Below, one piece after another: positions 23,667 through 36,600 of a stretch of DNA of 64,000 nt. The stretch's first letter is position 1. Every line of letters starts with the position of its first letter. Both the position numbers and the translations under genes were made by a program. Source of the DNA: Sulfuricellaceae bacterium (GTDB lineage Bacteria > Pseudomonadota > Gammaproteobacteria > Burkholderiales > Sulfuricellaceae); the NCBI GenBank assembly GCA_030690895.1, contig JAUYFQ010000013.1:1-64000 (forward strand), in the 5' to 3' direction. Below the pieces are notes generated by a model. The model made no database searches and was not told where the DNA came from. It was given only the letters and a program-made list of their open reading frames with translations.

Positions 23667-26600
23667 ATGGACAGACAAGGCTGGTTGGACGGCACGCTTT
23701 ACCGTCCGGATTTTGAGCAGGATAGCTGCGGTTTCGGCCTGATGGCCAACATGGACGACAAGCCCAGTCACTGGCTGGTGCAAACTGCGATCAACTCTCT
23801 CGCCTGCCTGACTCACCGTGGCGCAGTCGCTGCCGATGGCAAATCGGGCGATGGCTGCGGCCTGCTGTTCAAGAAACCAGACAATTTTTTGCGTGAAGTC
23901 GCCACCGAGAATGGTTTCTCGCTCGGCAAACTGTACGCAGCCGCACTGGTTTTTCTCAACCCTGACAGCAATCTGGCCGAAACTGCTCGCACTACACTGA
24001 AAACCGAATTTGCCGCACAGGGTTTGTCGGTTGCCGGTTTCCGAAATGTGCCTACCGACAACAGCGCGCTCGGCAAATATGCGCTGGAGACTTTGCCCAC
24101 CATCGAGCAGATTTTCATCAATGCGCCGGAAGGCCTGGACGAAGCCGCTTTCGAGCGCAAACTGTACATCGCCCGCCGCCGCGCGGAAAAATCGCTGATG
24201 GGCGACAAGACTTTTTACCTGCCGACCCTGTCATCCAAGGTCATGTCCTATAAAGGTCTGGTGACGCCTGAAAACTTGCCGGCGTTTTACCTGGATCTCA
24301 AGGATGAGCGTTTTGCCTCTTCGCTGGCTGTCTATCACCAGCGCTTTTCCACCAACACCTGGCCGGAATGGCGTCTGGCGCAGCCGTTTCGCTATCTTGC
24401 TCACAACGGCGAAATCAACACGCTGCGCGGCAACCGTAGCTGGTCGCGCGCGCGCGAACACACGTTTTCGACCCCGCATATCCCCAACATGGACGACGTA
24501 CGCCCCATCGTCTCGATGAGCGGTTCGGATTCCTTCAGCATGGACAACATGCTGGAAGGCCTGATCATGGGCGGCGTCAGCCTGTTCCGGGCGCTGCGCC
24601 TGATGGTGCCGCCAGCCTGGCAGAACGTGCAGACCATGGATGCCGACCTGCGCGCCTTTTACGAATACAACTCCATGCACATGGAACCGTGGGACGGCCC
24701 GGCAGGCATGGTGCTGACCGATGGACGTTACGGCGTGTGTGCGCTGGATCGCAACGGCCTGCGCCCGGCGCGCTTCGTGGTCACAAAGGACAGACACTTT
24801 ACGGTGGCGTCCGAGATCGGCGTCTGGCCGTACAAGCCTGAGGATGTGGTGCAAAAGGGCCGCGTCAAGCCCGGCCAGATGGTCGCAGTGGACATGCAGG
24901 AAGGCCGCCTGTTGCTGTCCGACGATATCGACAATCAGCTCAAGTGCACCCATCCCTACCGCCAGTGGCTCAAGGAATATGCCACCCATCTGGAAACCGG
25001 CATCAACGAGGATGATGGCCTGCCCCTGCTTGACGCCCATGCAGCCCTGACCGCCCAAAAACTGTTCAATGTCTCGTTCGAGGAACGCGATCAGGTCTTG
25101 CGCGTACTGGCGGAAGAGGGCCAGGAAGCCATTGGCTCCATGGGCGACGACACCCCCATGGCGGTGCTGAGCCAGATCGTGCGCAGCCCATTCGATTATT
25201 TGCGCCAGCAATTTGCCCAGGTAACGAATCCGCCGATCGATCCAATCCGCGAAGCGGTGGTGATGTCGCTGAATACCTGTTTCGGCCCGGAACGCAATCT
25301 GTTCGAAGAAACCGCCGACCATGCCAAACGTCTGGAAATCAGCTCGCCTGTCCTGTCGTATGAGAAATTTGTCAAACTGACCTCGCTCACCGAGCCGGAA
25401 TACAGCAGCGTTACCCTCAGCCTCAACTATGACCCGGCCAAAATCAACCTGGAATCGGCGCTTGGGGCGCTGGCCCGGCAGGCGGTGGATGCCGTCCGTT
25501 CCGGCAAGGTCATTCTGGTCTTGTCCGACCGCGAGGTGAGCCAATCCACCCTGGGCATCCACGCCCTGTTCGCCACCGGCGCGGTACACCATGCCCTGAT
25601 CGATGCCGGTCTGCGCTGCAACTCGAATATCGTTGTGGATACCGGCACGGCCCGCGATCCGCACCATATCGCTTGCCTGATCGGCTACGGCGCCACGGCG
25701 GTGTTCCCATTCATGGCCTACCAGGCCATCAATGAAATGATACGTGCGGGCGAAATCAAGAACCACGCCCTCAACGAAGCGCTCTACAAATATCGCAAGG
25801 GCATCAACAAGGGCCTGCTCAAGATCCTGTCCAAGATGGGCATTTCGACGGTGGCCAGCTACCGTGGCTCGCAACTCTTCGAAGCCGTTGGTCTGGGCGA
25901 GGAAGTCGTCGCACGATGCCTGCCCGGCACAGTCAGCCGCATCAAGGGCGCCGATTTCGAGGACTTCGAAATCGACCAGAAGAAACTGGTGAAATACGCT
26001 TTCAACACCATGGAGCCGATTTCCCAGGGCGGCCTGCTCAAATTCGTGTTTGGCGGCGAATACCACGCCTACAATCCTGATGTGGTGCAGGAGCTGCAAA
26101 AAGCTGTGCAGCAGAGCGACCGCGCTGCCTACGATCGCTACGCCGCGCTGGTCAACGAGCGTCCGGTCGCCATGCTGCGCGATCTGATGAAGCTGAAGCT
26201 GGATCTCAATCCGATTTCTGTCGACGAAGTCGAGCCAATCGAAGCCATACTCAAGCGTTTCGACTCTGCCGCCATCTCCCTCGGCGCGATTTCGCCCGAA
26301 GCCCACGAAGCGCTGGCCGAGGGCATGAACCGCCTGGGCGGTCGCTCCAATTCCGGCGAGGGCGGCGAAGATCCGGCGCGTTACGGCACGGTCAAGATGT
26401 CCAAGATCAAGCAGGTAGCGTCCGGCCGTTTTGGCGTCACCCCGCATTACCTGGTCAATGCCGAGGTCTTGCAGATCAAGGTGGCGCAAGGCGCCAAGCC
26501 GGGTGAGGGCGGGCAACTGCCGGGCGACAAGGTATCGCCGATGATCGCAAAACTGCGCTGCTCCAAACCGGGCATCTCGCTGATTTCACCGCCACCGCAC

Positions 26601-28118
26601 CACGACATCTATTCCATTGAAGACCTGGCGCAACTGATATTCGACCTCAAACAGGTCAACCCCAAGGCGCTGGTTTCGGTCAAACTGGTCGCGGAACCGG
26701 GCGTCGGCACCATCGCCGCCGGGGTCGCCAAGGCCTATGCCGATCTGATCACCATCTCCGGCTACGATGGCGGCACTGGTGCAAGCCCGATCGCTTCCGT
26801 CAAATATGCCGGGACGCCGTGGGAACTCGGCATTACCGAGGCCCAGCAGGTACTGCGCGCCAACGGCTTGCGCTCCAGAGTCCGATTGCAGACCGATGGC
26901 GGGCTAAAAACCGGGCTGGATGTCATCAAGGCCGCCATCATGGGTGCTGAAAGCTTCGGCTTCGGCACTGCGCCCATGATCGCGCTGGGCTGCAAATACC
27001 TGCGTATCTGCCACCTCAATAACTGCGCCACCGGCGTGGCGACCCAGAACGAGCGCTTGCGCAAGGACTACTTCATCGGGATGCCGGAAATGGTGATGAA
27101 TTACTTCACCTTCGTCGCCCAGGAAACCCGTGAGCTGATGGCCCGCTTGGGCGTGCGCAGCATGAACGAACTGATCGGCCGCATGGATCTGCTCGAAGTG
27201 CTGTCCGGCAACACTGCCAAGCAGCACAAACTGGATCTCCGCGTACTGCTGGACCAGGGCAGCATCCCCGATTCCGAGCCACGTTACTGCATGGAAGCCA
27301 CCAACCCTTCCTTCGACAAGGGTGAACTGGCCGAGAAAATGGTCGCCGATGCGCTCCCCGGCATTCTTGCCAAACAGCCACAGTCGCTCAGCTACGAAGT
27401 GCACAACACCTGCCGATCGATCGGGGCGCGCCTGTCTGGCGAGATCGCCCGCGCTCACGGTGCGGACGGTCTGCCCGACAACTGCTTGAACATCAATCTC
27501 TCCGGCAGTGCGGGGCAGAGCTTCGGCGTATGGAATCACAGAGGATTGACTCTCAAGCTGGAAGGCGATGCCAACGATTACGTGGGCAAAGGCATGGCGG
27601 GCGGTCGCATCGTGATTTATCCGCCACGGAATTCGGCGTTCCAGGCGCATCAGACCACCATTATCGGCAACACCTGCCTGTATGGTGCGACCGGCGGCAA
27701 GCTGAATGCTGCAGGCGCGGCTGGCGAGCGCTTCGCGGTGCGGAACTCTGGCGCGCTGGCGGTGGTTGAAGGTGCGGGCGACCACTGCTGCGAATACATG
27801 ACGGGCGGTATCGTAATCGTGCTGGGCGAAACCGGCCTCAATTTCGGCGCCGGCATGACCGGCGGCTTTGCTTTCGTTTACGACGAGCACGACCAGTTCG
27901 GCAACCGCTATAACAACGAGCTGGTGGATATCAACCGCATCAATACCGAGTCCACCGAGCAATACCGCCACTTCCTGCGCGAACGTCTGGAAGAACATGC
28001 CGCACTCACCGGCAGCCAGCGTGCAAGTGATTTACTGGCTCGCTTCTCCGATGTGATCGGCAAATTCTGGCTGGTGAAATCCAAGGCTTTGCACCTTGAT
28101 AGTTTGTTGAAAGATTAA
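23667..28118 (+). CDS. gltB: Glutamate synthase (NADPH) large subunit
   Basis: 1483 residues. The ATG at 23667 is preceded by AGGGTAGG with 8-base spacing; an in-frame TTG two codons earlier is less likely. The N-terminal propeptide of 20 residues ends before Cys21 in [13 protein letters not shown], the nucleophile of the class II glutamine amidotransferase domain. A central domain, the FMN-binding synthase domain (with [11 protein letters not shown] and [19 protein letters not shown]) and the C-terminal GXGXG beta-helix follow. Cysteines in [15 protein letters not shown] hold the 3Fe-4S cluster. It makes two glutamates from glutamine and 2-oxoglutarate, with electrons from GltD. gltD follows after 118 bases. 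Confidence 0.97.
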   Translation: MDRQGWLDGTLYRPDFEQDSCGFGLMANMDDKPSHWLVQTAINSLACLTHRGAVAADGKSGDGCGLLFKKPDNFLREVATENGFSLGKLYAAALVFLNPDSNLAETARTTLKTEFAAQGLSVAGFRNVPTDNSALGKYALETLPTIEQIFINAPEGLDEAAFERKLYIARRRAEKSLMGDKTFYLPTLSSKVMSYKGLVTPENLPAFYLDLKDERFASSLAVYHQRFSTNTWPEWRLAQPFRYLAHNGEINTLRGNRSWSRAREHTFSTPHIPNMDDVRPIVSMSGSDSFSMDNMLEGLIMGGVSLFRALRLMVPPAWQNVQTMDADLRAFYEYNSMHMEPWDGPAGMVLTDGRYGVCALDRNGLRPARFVVTKDRHFTVASEIGVWPYKPEDVVQKGRVKPGQMVAVDMQEGRLLLSDDIDNQLKCTHPYRQWLKEYATHLETGINEDDGLPLLDAHAALTAQKLFNVSFEERDQVLRVLAEEGQEAIGSMGDDTPMAVLSQIVRSPFDYLRQQFAQVTNPPIDPIREAVVMSLNTCFGPERNLFEETADHAKRLEISSPVLSYEKFVKLTSLTEPEYSSVTLSLNYDPAKINLESALGALARQAVDAVRSGKVILVLSDREVSQSTLGIHALFATGAVHHALIDAGLRCNSNIVVDTGTARDPHHIACLIGYGATAVFPFMAYQAINEMIRAGEIKNHALNEALYKYRKGINKGLLKILSKMGISTVASYRGSQLFEAVGLGEEVVARCLPGTVSRIKGADFEDFEIDQKKLVKYAFNTMEPISQGGLLKFVFGGEYHAYNPDVVQELQKAVQQSDRAAYDRYAALVNERPVAMLRDLMKLKLDLNPISVDEVEPIEAILKRFDSAAISLGAISPEAHEALAEGMNRLGGRSNSGEGGEDPARYGTVKMSKIKQVASGRFGVTPHYLVNAEVLQIKVAQGAKPGEGGQLPGDKVSPMIAKLRCSKPGISLISPPPHHDIYSIEDLAQLIFDLKQVNPKALVSVKLVAEPGVGTIAAGVAKAYADLITISGYDGGTGASPIASVKYAGTPWELGITEAQQVLRANGLRSRVRLQTDGGLKTGLDVIKAAIMGAESFGFGTAPMIALGCKYLRICHLNNCATGVATQNERLRKDYFIGMPEMVMNYFTFVAQETRELMARLGVRSMNELIGRMDLLEVLSGNTAKQHKLDLRVLLDQGSIPDSEPRYCMEATNPSFDKGELAEKMVADALPGILAKQPQSLSYEVHNTCRSIGARLSGEIARAHGADGLPDNCLNINLSGSAGQSFGVWNHRGLTLKLEGDANDYVGKGMAGGRIVIYPPRNSAFQAHQTTIIGNTCLYGATGGKLNAAGAAGERFAVRNSGALAVVEGAGDHCCEYMTGGIVIVLGETGLNFGAGMTGGFAFVYDEHDQFGNRYNNELVDINRINTESTEQYRHFLRERLEEHAALTGSQRASDLLARFSDVIGKFWLVKSKALHLDSLLKD

Positions 28119-28126
28119 GGGTAGCC

Positions 28127-29634
<1,508 letters not shown>

Positions 29635-29637
29635 TTG

Positions 29638-29670
29638 GTGAGGGGTGAGGCGAAACGCCTCACCCCTCAC
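29638..29670. repeat. 15-bp perfect hairpin between gltD and hemE
   Basis: GTGAGGGGTGAGGCG (29638-29652) and CGCCTCACCCCTCAC (29656-29670) with a 3-base loop, followed by another TCCCCACCCCTCAC. It is made of GTGAGGG heptamers. It begins 3 bases after the gltD stop and ends 23 bases before the hemE ATG. There is no U-tract, so it may stabilise the gltD 3' end or act as a partial terminator. Confidence 0.6.
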
Positions 29671-29693
29671 TCCCCACCCCTCACGGACCCAAA

Positions 29694-30758
29694 ATGACCA
29701 AACTAAAGAACGATACCTTCCTGCGCGCCCTGTTGCGCCAGCCCACCGAATACACCCCGATCTGGATGATGCGCCAGGCGGGGCGTTACTTGCCAGAGTA
29801 CAACAAGACTCGCGAGCGGGCGGGCGATTTCCTGTCCCTTTGCAAGAATCCGGATCTGGCTACAGAAGTCACCCTGCAACCACTGGCGCGCTTCCCGCTC
29901 GACGCCGCCATTCTGTTCTCCGACATTCTGACCATTCCGGACGCGATGGGGCTGGGACTGTATTTTTCCCAGGGCGAAGGCCCGAAATTCGAGCGTCCGC
30001 TACGCAACGAATGGGAAATCCGCGATCTGACCGTACCCGATCCCGGCACTCATCTGCGCTATGTCATCGACGCTGTCACCCAGATCCGCAAAGCACTGGA
30101 TGGCTCCGTGCCGCTGATCGGTTTTTCCGGCAGCCCATGGACGCTGGCGTGCTATATGGTGGAGGGCGGTAGCAGCAGCGACTTCTCCCTGATCAAGACC
30201 ATGCTCTATAGCCGCCCGGAACTGCTGCACCATATTCTCGATGTCAACGCCCGGTCAGTGACGTCCTACCTCAACGCCCAGATTGAAGCAGGCGCCCAGG
30301 CAGTGATGATTTTCGACAGTTGGGGCGGTGCGCTGGCGCATGCGGCCTATCACGAGTTTTCCCTGGCCTACATGAAGCAGATCATGGACGGCCTGATTCG
30401 TGAGCACAACGGCGTCAAGATTCCCTGTGTCGTATTTACCAAGGGTGGCGGATTATGGCTGGAAAGCATTGCCGACACCGGTTGCGACGCAATTGGGCTG
30501 GACTGGACGGTGGATATTGGAGAAGCGCGCCGACGCGTTGGAAACCGGGTTGCCTTGCAGGGTAACCTCGATCCCAATGTGCTGTTCTCCAATCCTGAGG
30601 TGATTCGTGCCGAAACGGGGAAAATCCTGGCTTCCTATGGCGCGGGTTCAGGCCACGTATTCAATCTGGGGCATGGCATTTCGCAGTTCACCTTGCCGGA
30701 AAATGCCGCCGCACTGGTTGATGCTGTGCATGAACAAAGCCGTCAGTACCACAAATAA
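29694..30758 (+). CDS. hemE: Uroporphyrinogen decarboxylase
   Basis: 354-residue cytosolic enzyme that removes four carboxyl groups from uroporphyrinogen III to give coproporphyrinogen III in heme synthesis. The N-terminal signature [19 protein letters not shown] holds the substrate-binding arginines, and the second signature is [17 protein letters not shown]. The Asp in [13 protein letters not shown] and the Tyr in ACYMVEGG match known active-site positions. The length is normal for the family. It starts 23 bases after a strong hairpin and ends before a 473-base region with no gene. Confidence 0.97.
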   Translation: MTKLKNDTFLRALLRQPTEYTPIWMMRQAGRYLPEYNKTRERAGDFLSLCKNPDLATEVTLQPLARFPLDAAILFSDILTIPDAMGLGLYFSQGEGPKFERPLRNEWEIRDLTVPDPGTHLRYVIDAVTQIRKALDGSVPLIGFSGSPWTLACYMVEGGSSSDFSLIKTMLYSRPELLHHILDVNARSVTSYLNAQIEAGAQAVMIFDSWGGALAHAAYHEFSLAYMKQIMDGLIREHNGVKIPCVVFTKGGGLWLESIADTGCDAIGLDWTVDIGEARRRVGNRVALQGNLDPNVLFSNPEVIRAETGKILASYGAGSGHVFNLGHGISQFTLPENAAALVDAVHEQSRQYHK

Positions 30759-30803
30759 GCCTTAATCGGCGCTTTTTTCTCGTTTTTATTCACAAGCAGA
30801 GAT

Positions 30804-30845
30804 CGTCCGGATTTTGCCGAAAAGAATGGCATAAAATGCCGGACG
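30804..30845. repeat. Imperfect hairpin after hemE
   Basis: CGTCCGGATTTTGCC and GGCATAAAATGCCGGACG pair with small bulges. It is 45 bases after the hemE stop. Just before it, GGCGCTTTTTTCTCG includes a T6 run, a possible weak terminator. The following bases up to about 30900 are AT-rich. No gene is seen from 30759 to 31231. Confidence 0.5.
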
Positions 30846-30951
30846 AAAATATTTAAGCTATTGTTTATTTGTATATAAATCATTTTGCTTATAGCTTGGG
30901 CAATGCAAAAAATGTCTTTGTGCCCAATGAATTGACCTATTTGCCCTACAC

Positions 30952-30982
30952 TTATCCATAGACTTATCCACAGAACCTGTGG
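30952..30982 (+). promoter_or_regulatory. DnaA-box cluster upstream of priA
   Basis: TTATCCATA (30952-30960) and the perfect box TTATCCACA (30964-30972) are 12 bases apart on the same strand. CCACAG-AAC-CTGTGG (30968-30982) makes the second box half of a dyad. An AT-rich stretch lies just before them (about 30846-30890). The sites lie 250 bases upstream of priA and about 29 kb from dnaA. They may bind DnaA, but no origin function is shown. Confidence 0.5.
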
Positions 30983-31082
30983 AGAAGATAAAAATTCATT
31001 TTCAGCACAAGAAGTTGCGTCAATTAGTTAGAGTCTACGTCAGCTCCCAGAGCTAAACCAGCTTGCTTTCTAATCCATTTTG

Positions 31083-31222
31083 GGGATGCTCTAAAAAGTC
31101 AGAGTTCGCCCAAATGCAAGGCGCGGAAAAAATTTTGCCGCGCCGCATATGTTGATATGTAAGCAAGAAATTTTTTCCGCAACGCCGCAGTTGGGATGAA
31201 ATCCGGCTTTTTAGAGATACCC
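31083..31222. mobile_element. MITE-like palindromic element, copy 2, just upstream of priA
   Basis: The ends are GGGATGCTCTAAAAAGTCAG and, from the right on the other strand, GGGTATCTCTAAAAAGCCGG. Inside are CAAGGCGCG (31117-31125), GGAAAAAATTT and AAATTTTTTCC as an inner palindrome, and GCAACGCCG (31179-31187). The order and most bases match 14401-14594 without its 54-bp insertion. It stops 9 bases before the priA ATG, so the element forms the 5' leader of priA and any promoter must be inside it or beyond. Confidence 0.8.
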
Positions 31223-31231
31223 TTTGAGTCC

Positions 31232-33421
31232 ATGTCACTAATTTTCAAAGTCGCCCTGGACATCCCTCTGCCCGGTCTGTTCGATTACCGGACAGAGTCT
31301 GCCAGCCAGCAGGATATTGGCCGTCGGGTGCTGGTCAGTTTTGGCCGGCGAAAAATGGTTGGCATCATCCTTGAAACTGCTCCTTTCTCCGATCTGCCCA
31401 TAGCGAAACTTCAGCCGATTTTGCAGTTTCTGGACGACACGCCCCCATTGCCGCGCGAAATACTGGGTTTGCTGCATTTTTGTACCCATTATTACCACCA
31501 CCCCATCGGCGCGACGGTTTTTACCGCCTTGCCACAGCGCTTCAGGCAGGAACAGGCCTGCCCCCTGCAAACCGGCTACACCCTGACTGACGAAGCGCCA
31601 GATCCAGAACAATTACCGACTCGCGCACTGGTTCGCCGGAAACTCGTCTCGACGCTGAACCAGCATGGCTGGGTTGATAAGAAAACCCTGTTGGCGCTCT
31701 CCCCGAGCGCAGGCAAACATCTCCGTGAAATGACCGAAGCGGGTTGGCTGAGCGCAAGTCAGAAAACCGCCTCTCCGTGCTGTCCCCCAACAAGCCCGGC
31801 GCCAAGCCCCCCGCTGCCTCAATTGACCGGAGAGCAGGCGGATGCAGTCAATGCCATTCTGCATACGCCCGGAATATTTGCGCCATGGCTGTTGCTGGGT
31901 ATTACCGGGAGCGGAAAAACCGAGGTCTACCTTCGCCTTGCCGCGCACATGCTTGAACAGGGCCGACAGGTACTGGTGCTGGTTCCAGAAATCAACCTCA
32001 CGCCACAACTCGAATCACGTTTCAAAATGCGCTTCCCGGGGTTTGCGGTGGTTTCGCTGCATAGCAGCCTCAATGACGCGGAACGCCTCCAGAACTGGAT
32101 GCTGGCCCAATCCGGCCAGGCCAGCATCGTGCTGGGCACCCGGCTGGCGGTGTTTACCCCCATGCCGGATCTGGGGCTGATTCTGGTTGACGAGGAACAC
32201 GACAGCTCGTTCAAGCAACAGGATGGTTTGCGTTACCATGCGCGCGATGTTGCCGTGTTCCGCGCCAGGCAACGGGACATTCCCATCGTTCTCGGCTCGG
32301 CCACACCCGCCCTGGAAACCTGGCACAACACACAAACAGGACGCTACCGCCTGCTGCGTCTGACCCGCCGGGCCGTAGCTGAAGCCGCTCTGCCAAGCAT
32401 CAACTGCATCGATACCCGCAACGACCGTGGTGGAGACGGCCTGTCCCCAACACTCTTGACGGCATTGAAAAAGAATCTGGAAGCTGGCCGCCAAAGCCTG
32501 GTGTTCATCAACCGGCGCGGTTATGCGCCGGTCCTCGCCTGCGGCCAATGCGGCTGGCTGGCGCCGTGTCCGCGCTGCACCAGCCATCTGGTCGTCCACC
32601 TGAAGCAAAAACGCCTGCGCTGCCATCATTGCGGCCACGAATCACGCATCCACACAGCCTGCCCGGACTGCGGCAATATCGATCTGGCGCCGCTGGGGCA
32701 AGGCACACAGCGCCTGGAGGAGCATCTGGCCGAGCATTTTCCCTCGGCACGCATCCTGCGCATCGACCGTGACAGCACCCGTCGCAAACATGCACTGAAA
32801 GAGATGCTGCAAGCGGTCCATGACGAGCAGGTGGACATTCTGGTGGGCACCCAGATTCTCGCCAAAGGGCACGACTTCAAGCGCCTCACCCTGGTTGGCG
32901 CGCTCAACGTGGATGGCGCACTTTACAGCGCCGACTTTCGTGCTGCCGAGCGTCTATTCGCCCAGTTGATGCAGGTAGCCGGTCGCGCCGGTCGCGCCGC
33001 CGAACCCGGCACAGTGCTGATACAAACCAAACTGCCCAATCACCCCTTGTTTGAAGCCCTGCGCCGCCAGGACTATGAAAGCTTCGCCAGCGCGCAACTC
33101 ATCGAACGCAAACAGGCAGGCTTCCCGCCCTTCTGCCATCAGGCTCTGCTACGCGCCGAAGCCACATACTCGGATGCGGCACTGAATTTTCTGCGTCAGG
33201 CCAAAAAACTGGCTCGTGAGATCGATGCGCCGGTCACTATTTATGACCCGGTTCCAGCCTCCATGGCACGTCTGGCTGGACGCGAGCGCGCGCAATTGCT
33301 GTTGCAGGCAGAATCACGGCGCGCGCTACAAGGATTTCTCAGCCACTGGAATGCCGCCTTGTCGGCACTCAAAGCACACCAGATACGCTGGTCCATTGAC
33401 GTTGATCCGCTCGATTTCTAA
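31232..33421 (+). CDS. priA: Primosomal protein N' (PriA helicase)
   Basis: 729-residue replication-restart helicase that recognises stalled forks and loads the primosome. The start at 31232 gives MSLIFKVALDIPLPGLFDY, the expected N-terminal 3'-end-binding domain; an earlier ATG at 31196 lies inside the MITE-like element and adds unrelated residues. Walker A is GITGSGKTEVYLR and the DEAH-type box is VDEEHDSSFKQQ. Zinc-binding pairs are CGQCGWLAPCPRC and CHHCGHES...CPDCG. The C-terminal helicase motifs GTQILAKGHDF and QVAGRAGR are present. The ribosome binding site is weak. Confidence 0.95.
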   Translation: MSLIFKVALDIPLPGLFDYRTESASQQDIGRRVLVSFGRRKMVGIILETAPFSDLPIAKLQPILQFLDDTPPLPREILGLLHFCTHYYHHPIGATVFTALPQRFRQEQACPLQTGYTLTDEAPDPEQLPTRALVRRKLVSTLNQHGWVDKKTLLALSPSAGKHLREMTEAGWLSASQKTASPCCPPTSPAPSPPLPQLTGEQADAVNAILHTPGIFAPWLLLGITGSGKTEVYLRLAAHMLEQGRQVLVLVPEINLTPQLESRFKMRFPGFAVVSLHSSLNDAERLQNWMLAQSGQASIVLGTRLAVFTPMPDLGLILVDEEHDSSFKQQDGLRYHARDVAVFRARQRDIPIVLGSATPALETWHNTQTGRYRLLRLTRRAVAEAALPSINCIDTRNDRGGDGLSPTLLTALKKNLEAGRQSLVFINRRGYAPVLACGQCGWLAPCPRCTSHLVVHLKQKRLRCHHCGHESRIHTACPDCGNIDLAPLGQGTQRLEEHLAEHFPSARILRIDRDSTRRKHALKEMLQAVHDEQVDILVGTQILAKGHDFKRLTLVGALNVDGALYSADFRAAERLFAQLMQVAGRAGRAAEPGTVLIQTKLPNHPLFEALRRQDYESFASAQLIERKQAGFPPFCHQALLRAEATYSDAALNFLRQAKKLAREIDAPVTIYDPVPASMARLAGRERAQLLLQAESRRALQGFLSHWNAALSALKAHQIRWSIDVDPLDF

Positions 33422-33455
33422 GCTATCATTATTCAGATTAATGTCCATTAACACT

Positions 33456-33523
33456 TGTAGGGGCGGTTTTAACCGCCTTTGGCGAATACCCAAAAATCGG
33501 GCACAAGTAAATTCGCCCTTACA
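33456..33523. repeat. REP-like pair between priA and the type IIG gene
   Basis: TGTAGGGGCGG with palindrome GGCGGTT-TT-AACCGCC (33462-33477) on the plus strand, and TGTAAGGGCGAAT on the minus strand (33511-33523), stand head to head. The TGTA(G/A)GGGCG head is the shared element. It fills much of a 186-base non-coding gap; the rest holds nothing I recognise. Confidence 0.55.
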
Positions 33524-33607
33524 TTCCGTCGTTTTGACGAGATCACGTCTAATCTGGGATTATTTTCCACCGCGCATGAACCGCCCACATTCGATCCCCC
33601 ATAAACC

Positions 33608-36600
33608 ATGAACCCCTCGCTTTTCTCGCATCCGTATTTGCTCGCCGTCTGGGCGAAGGAATATGCAGCCTACGTGGAACAAAACGACCAGGCGGTTTTG
33701 CTCAGGCTGAAACACTGGGCGGAAAAGGATTTTCAGAAAGAGACCGTCGCCCAGGGCCAGTTTGAACAGACCTTCTTTTCCGAGCTCTGGGGATACAGCC
33801 TTTCCGGGGCGCAGGCAAAGCAGGACGGCTACACCCTGCAATCGCAATACCCGATTGACAAGGCCGGGCAGGGCGGAGGACAGGGCAAGGCCGATCTGGC
33901 GGCGGGCTGGTTTGGCGACGCCCATTTGCCCAACATCCCCCAGGTACTGTGCGAATTCAAGGATGTCCGGTCAGGGCTGGACGCGCAGCAAAAGCGCAAG
34001 GGCAATGACCGTTCACCGGTCAAGCAGTGCGCCGACTATCTGAAATTCGCCTGCGAACAGCACACGCCCTACGGCAACGAAAAAATCCAGCCAGCTTGGG
34101 GCATCGTCAGCGACATGAACGAATTCCGCCTGTACTGGCGGACGGCCATGCCGCAGCAATATGAGCGATTTGTCATCAGGGACATGCTGGCCGAAAGCGA
34201 AACCGCGCGCCAGCAACGCTTCCTGTTTTCCCGCTTGTTTCAGCGCGAGCAGTTGCTGAACCGGGGCGGCGGCTCGCCTCTGCTGGCCTTGCTGGGCGCG
34301 CAGCGCATTCAGGAAAAGGCGCTTGAAAAGGCCTTCTATTTTGAATACCGCGCCTATCGCGAGCATTTGTTCAAGACCTTGCTGGCGACCAACCCGGCCT
34401 ATCGGGAGTCGCCGCGCAAACTGGTGCGGATTACCCAGAAGCTGCTGGATCGCTTCCTGTTTATCCTGTTTTGCGAGGACATGGGCGCGCACCTCGATTA
34501 CCCCATCAATCTTTTGCGCGATATTCTGATCGAAGCCAGCACAGGCGCCAGTTTTGATCCCGATGCGCCCGACTTGTGGGGCAGCAAGATCAAACGCCTG
34601 TTCGCCTGCATGCGCGACGGCTCGCCATTCAGCGGCAAGCCGATCAACCGTTTTAACGGCGGCCTGTTTGCCGAAGACGAAGCGCTGGACAGCCTGGCCG
34701 TGCCGGATGGTATTTTCTGCGCCAAGGGCCAAGGCGAAAGCAATGACAGTCTGCTCGCGCATAAAAAGACCCTGCTGTATTTCTCCACCGCTTACAACTT
34801 CGGCATTGAAGCGGGCGGCGACCGCGCCATTGGCCTTTACACCCTGGGCAGGATTTTTGAGCAATCCATTACCGACCTCGAAATCATGGAAGCCGAGGCG
34901 ACTGGCGAAGTCTCGCTGATGAAAATCAGCAAGCGCAAGACCGATGGCGTCTATTACACGCCCGAATGGGTGACCGCTTATCTGGTCGAGGAAACGCTCG
35001 GGCTCAGGCTGCGGGAACTGCGCGTGGAAGTCCAACAAGACGCGCCGGAGCGCCCCGACGAAAAACAGGTCGATGACGATCACAGCAAGGCGGGCAAGCT
35101 CAAGGCCGGCACGCCCAGCAAGCGCTATTTCGACTGGCAGGAACGCTACATCCAGGCCATTTCACGCCTGACCGTGCTTGACCCGGCCTGCGGCAGCGGC
35201 GCGTTTCTCATCCAGGCCTTGAAGCGGCTATTGGCCGAACACGAATGGATACATGCGGAAAAATGCCGGGTCAGCTACGAAACCCGGCAAGGCGGCCTGC
35301 TCGACCTGGCCCGCGCCTATCGTGAAATTCTCGCCAACAACCTGTACGGCGTGGACATCAACGCCGAATCCGTCGAAATCACCCGGCTGGCGCTGTGGCT
35401 GCACACCGCCATGCCCGGCAAGCCCCTTTCCACGCTGGACGGCAACATTGTCTGCGGCAACAGCCTGGTGGACGGCACGATCGAGCAAACCATGGGCGCG
35501 CTCACCGGCGAGCAGAAACAGCGCATCAATCCGTTCGATTACCCCGCCGCGTTTCCCGGCGTATTCGCGGCGGGCGGGTTTGACGTGGTGATCGGCAACC
35601 CGCCTTACATCAAGCTGCAAAACATGCGGCAAATCCAGCCCGAAGCCACCGAATACTGGGTCAAGGCCAAAACGCCGGAAGGCGATGCCAAGTTCCCCAG
35701 CGCGCAGACCGGCAATTTCGACATCTACCTGCTATTTATCGAGCAGGGCTTGCGGCTGCTCAAAGCGCGGGGGCGCATGGGGTTTATCGCGCCCAGCGCG
35801 TGGTCGGTCAATGAATATGGACAAGGCTTGCGGGAATTCCTGCATGAAACCCGCCGCCTGGATCGCTGGGTGGATTTCAAGGACTACCAGATTTTCGACG
35901 AAGCCATTACCTATACCGCGCTGCAATTCTTTCAAGGCCGCCCGGCGGACGGCGTCAAGCTGTGTGTTGCCAGCCAGGGCAGCAGCGACCTGTCCGCGCT
36001 GGACTGGAACGCGCTGGTCGCGCGGCCTTATGCCAGCTTGCCCAAGGCTGAAGCGTGGGAATTCATGCCCGAGGACGAGCGACAACTGGTCGAAAAATTG
36101 CGCCGGGGGCGCAAGACGCTGGCGCAATGCAGCGCCGGCATTATGGTGGGCATCCAGACCAGCGCCGACAGCCTTTACCACCTGACCCGCATCGCGCCGG
36201 GGAAATATCGCTCCTATGCCGACAAGGCCAATCCGGTCGAGGTGGAGATTGAGGACGCCCTGATGAAACCGCTGGTGTCCGGCCCCGAAGCCAAGCGCTA
36301 CCAGTCGCCGCTGACGGAGACATACCTGCTGTTCCCCTATGACCTCTCTGGCGGCAAGCCCGGCCTGTATCCGGCGCAGACCCTGGAGGAAAAATTTCCC
36401 CAAGGCTGGGCCTACCTCAAACAGCACGAGGCCGCGCTGCGCGGGCGGGAAAACGGGAAGATGGGCAAGGAGGGCTGGTTTGCTTATGTCTATCCAAAGA
36501 ATCTCGACAAACAGGAGTGCGCCAAGCTGATTGTGCCAAGGCTTGTACAGAATTTGTTTTGTGCCGTTGACCAGGAGGCTTCAATCTATCTCGACAACGT

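Noticed and set aside
24231-26516. 761-codon open frame on the minus strand across gltB
   Set aside because: It lies wholly opposite gltB, shows no known motif, and is explained by GC-rich codon structure on the coding strand.
34013-35083. 356-codon minus-strand frame opposite the type IIG-like gene
   Set aside because: No recognisable protein; the plus-strand gene is secure.
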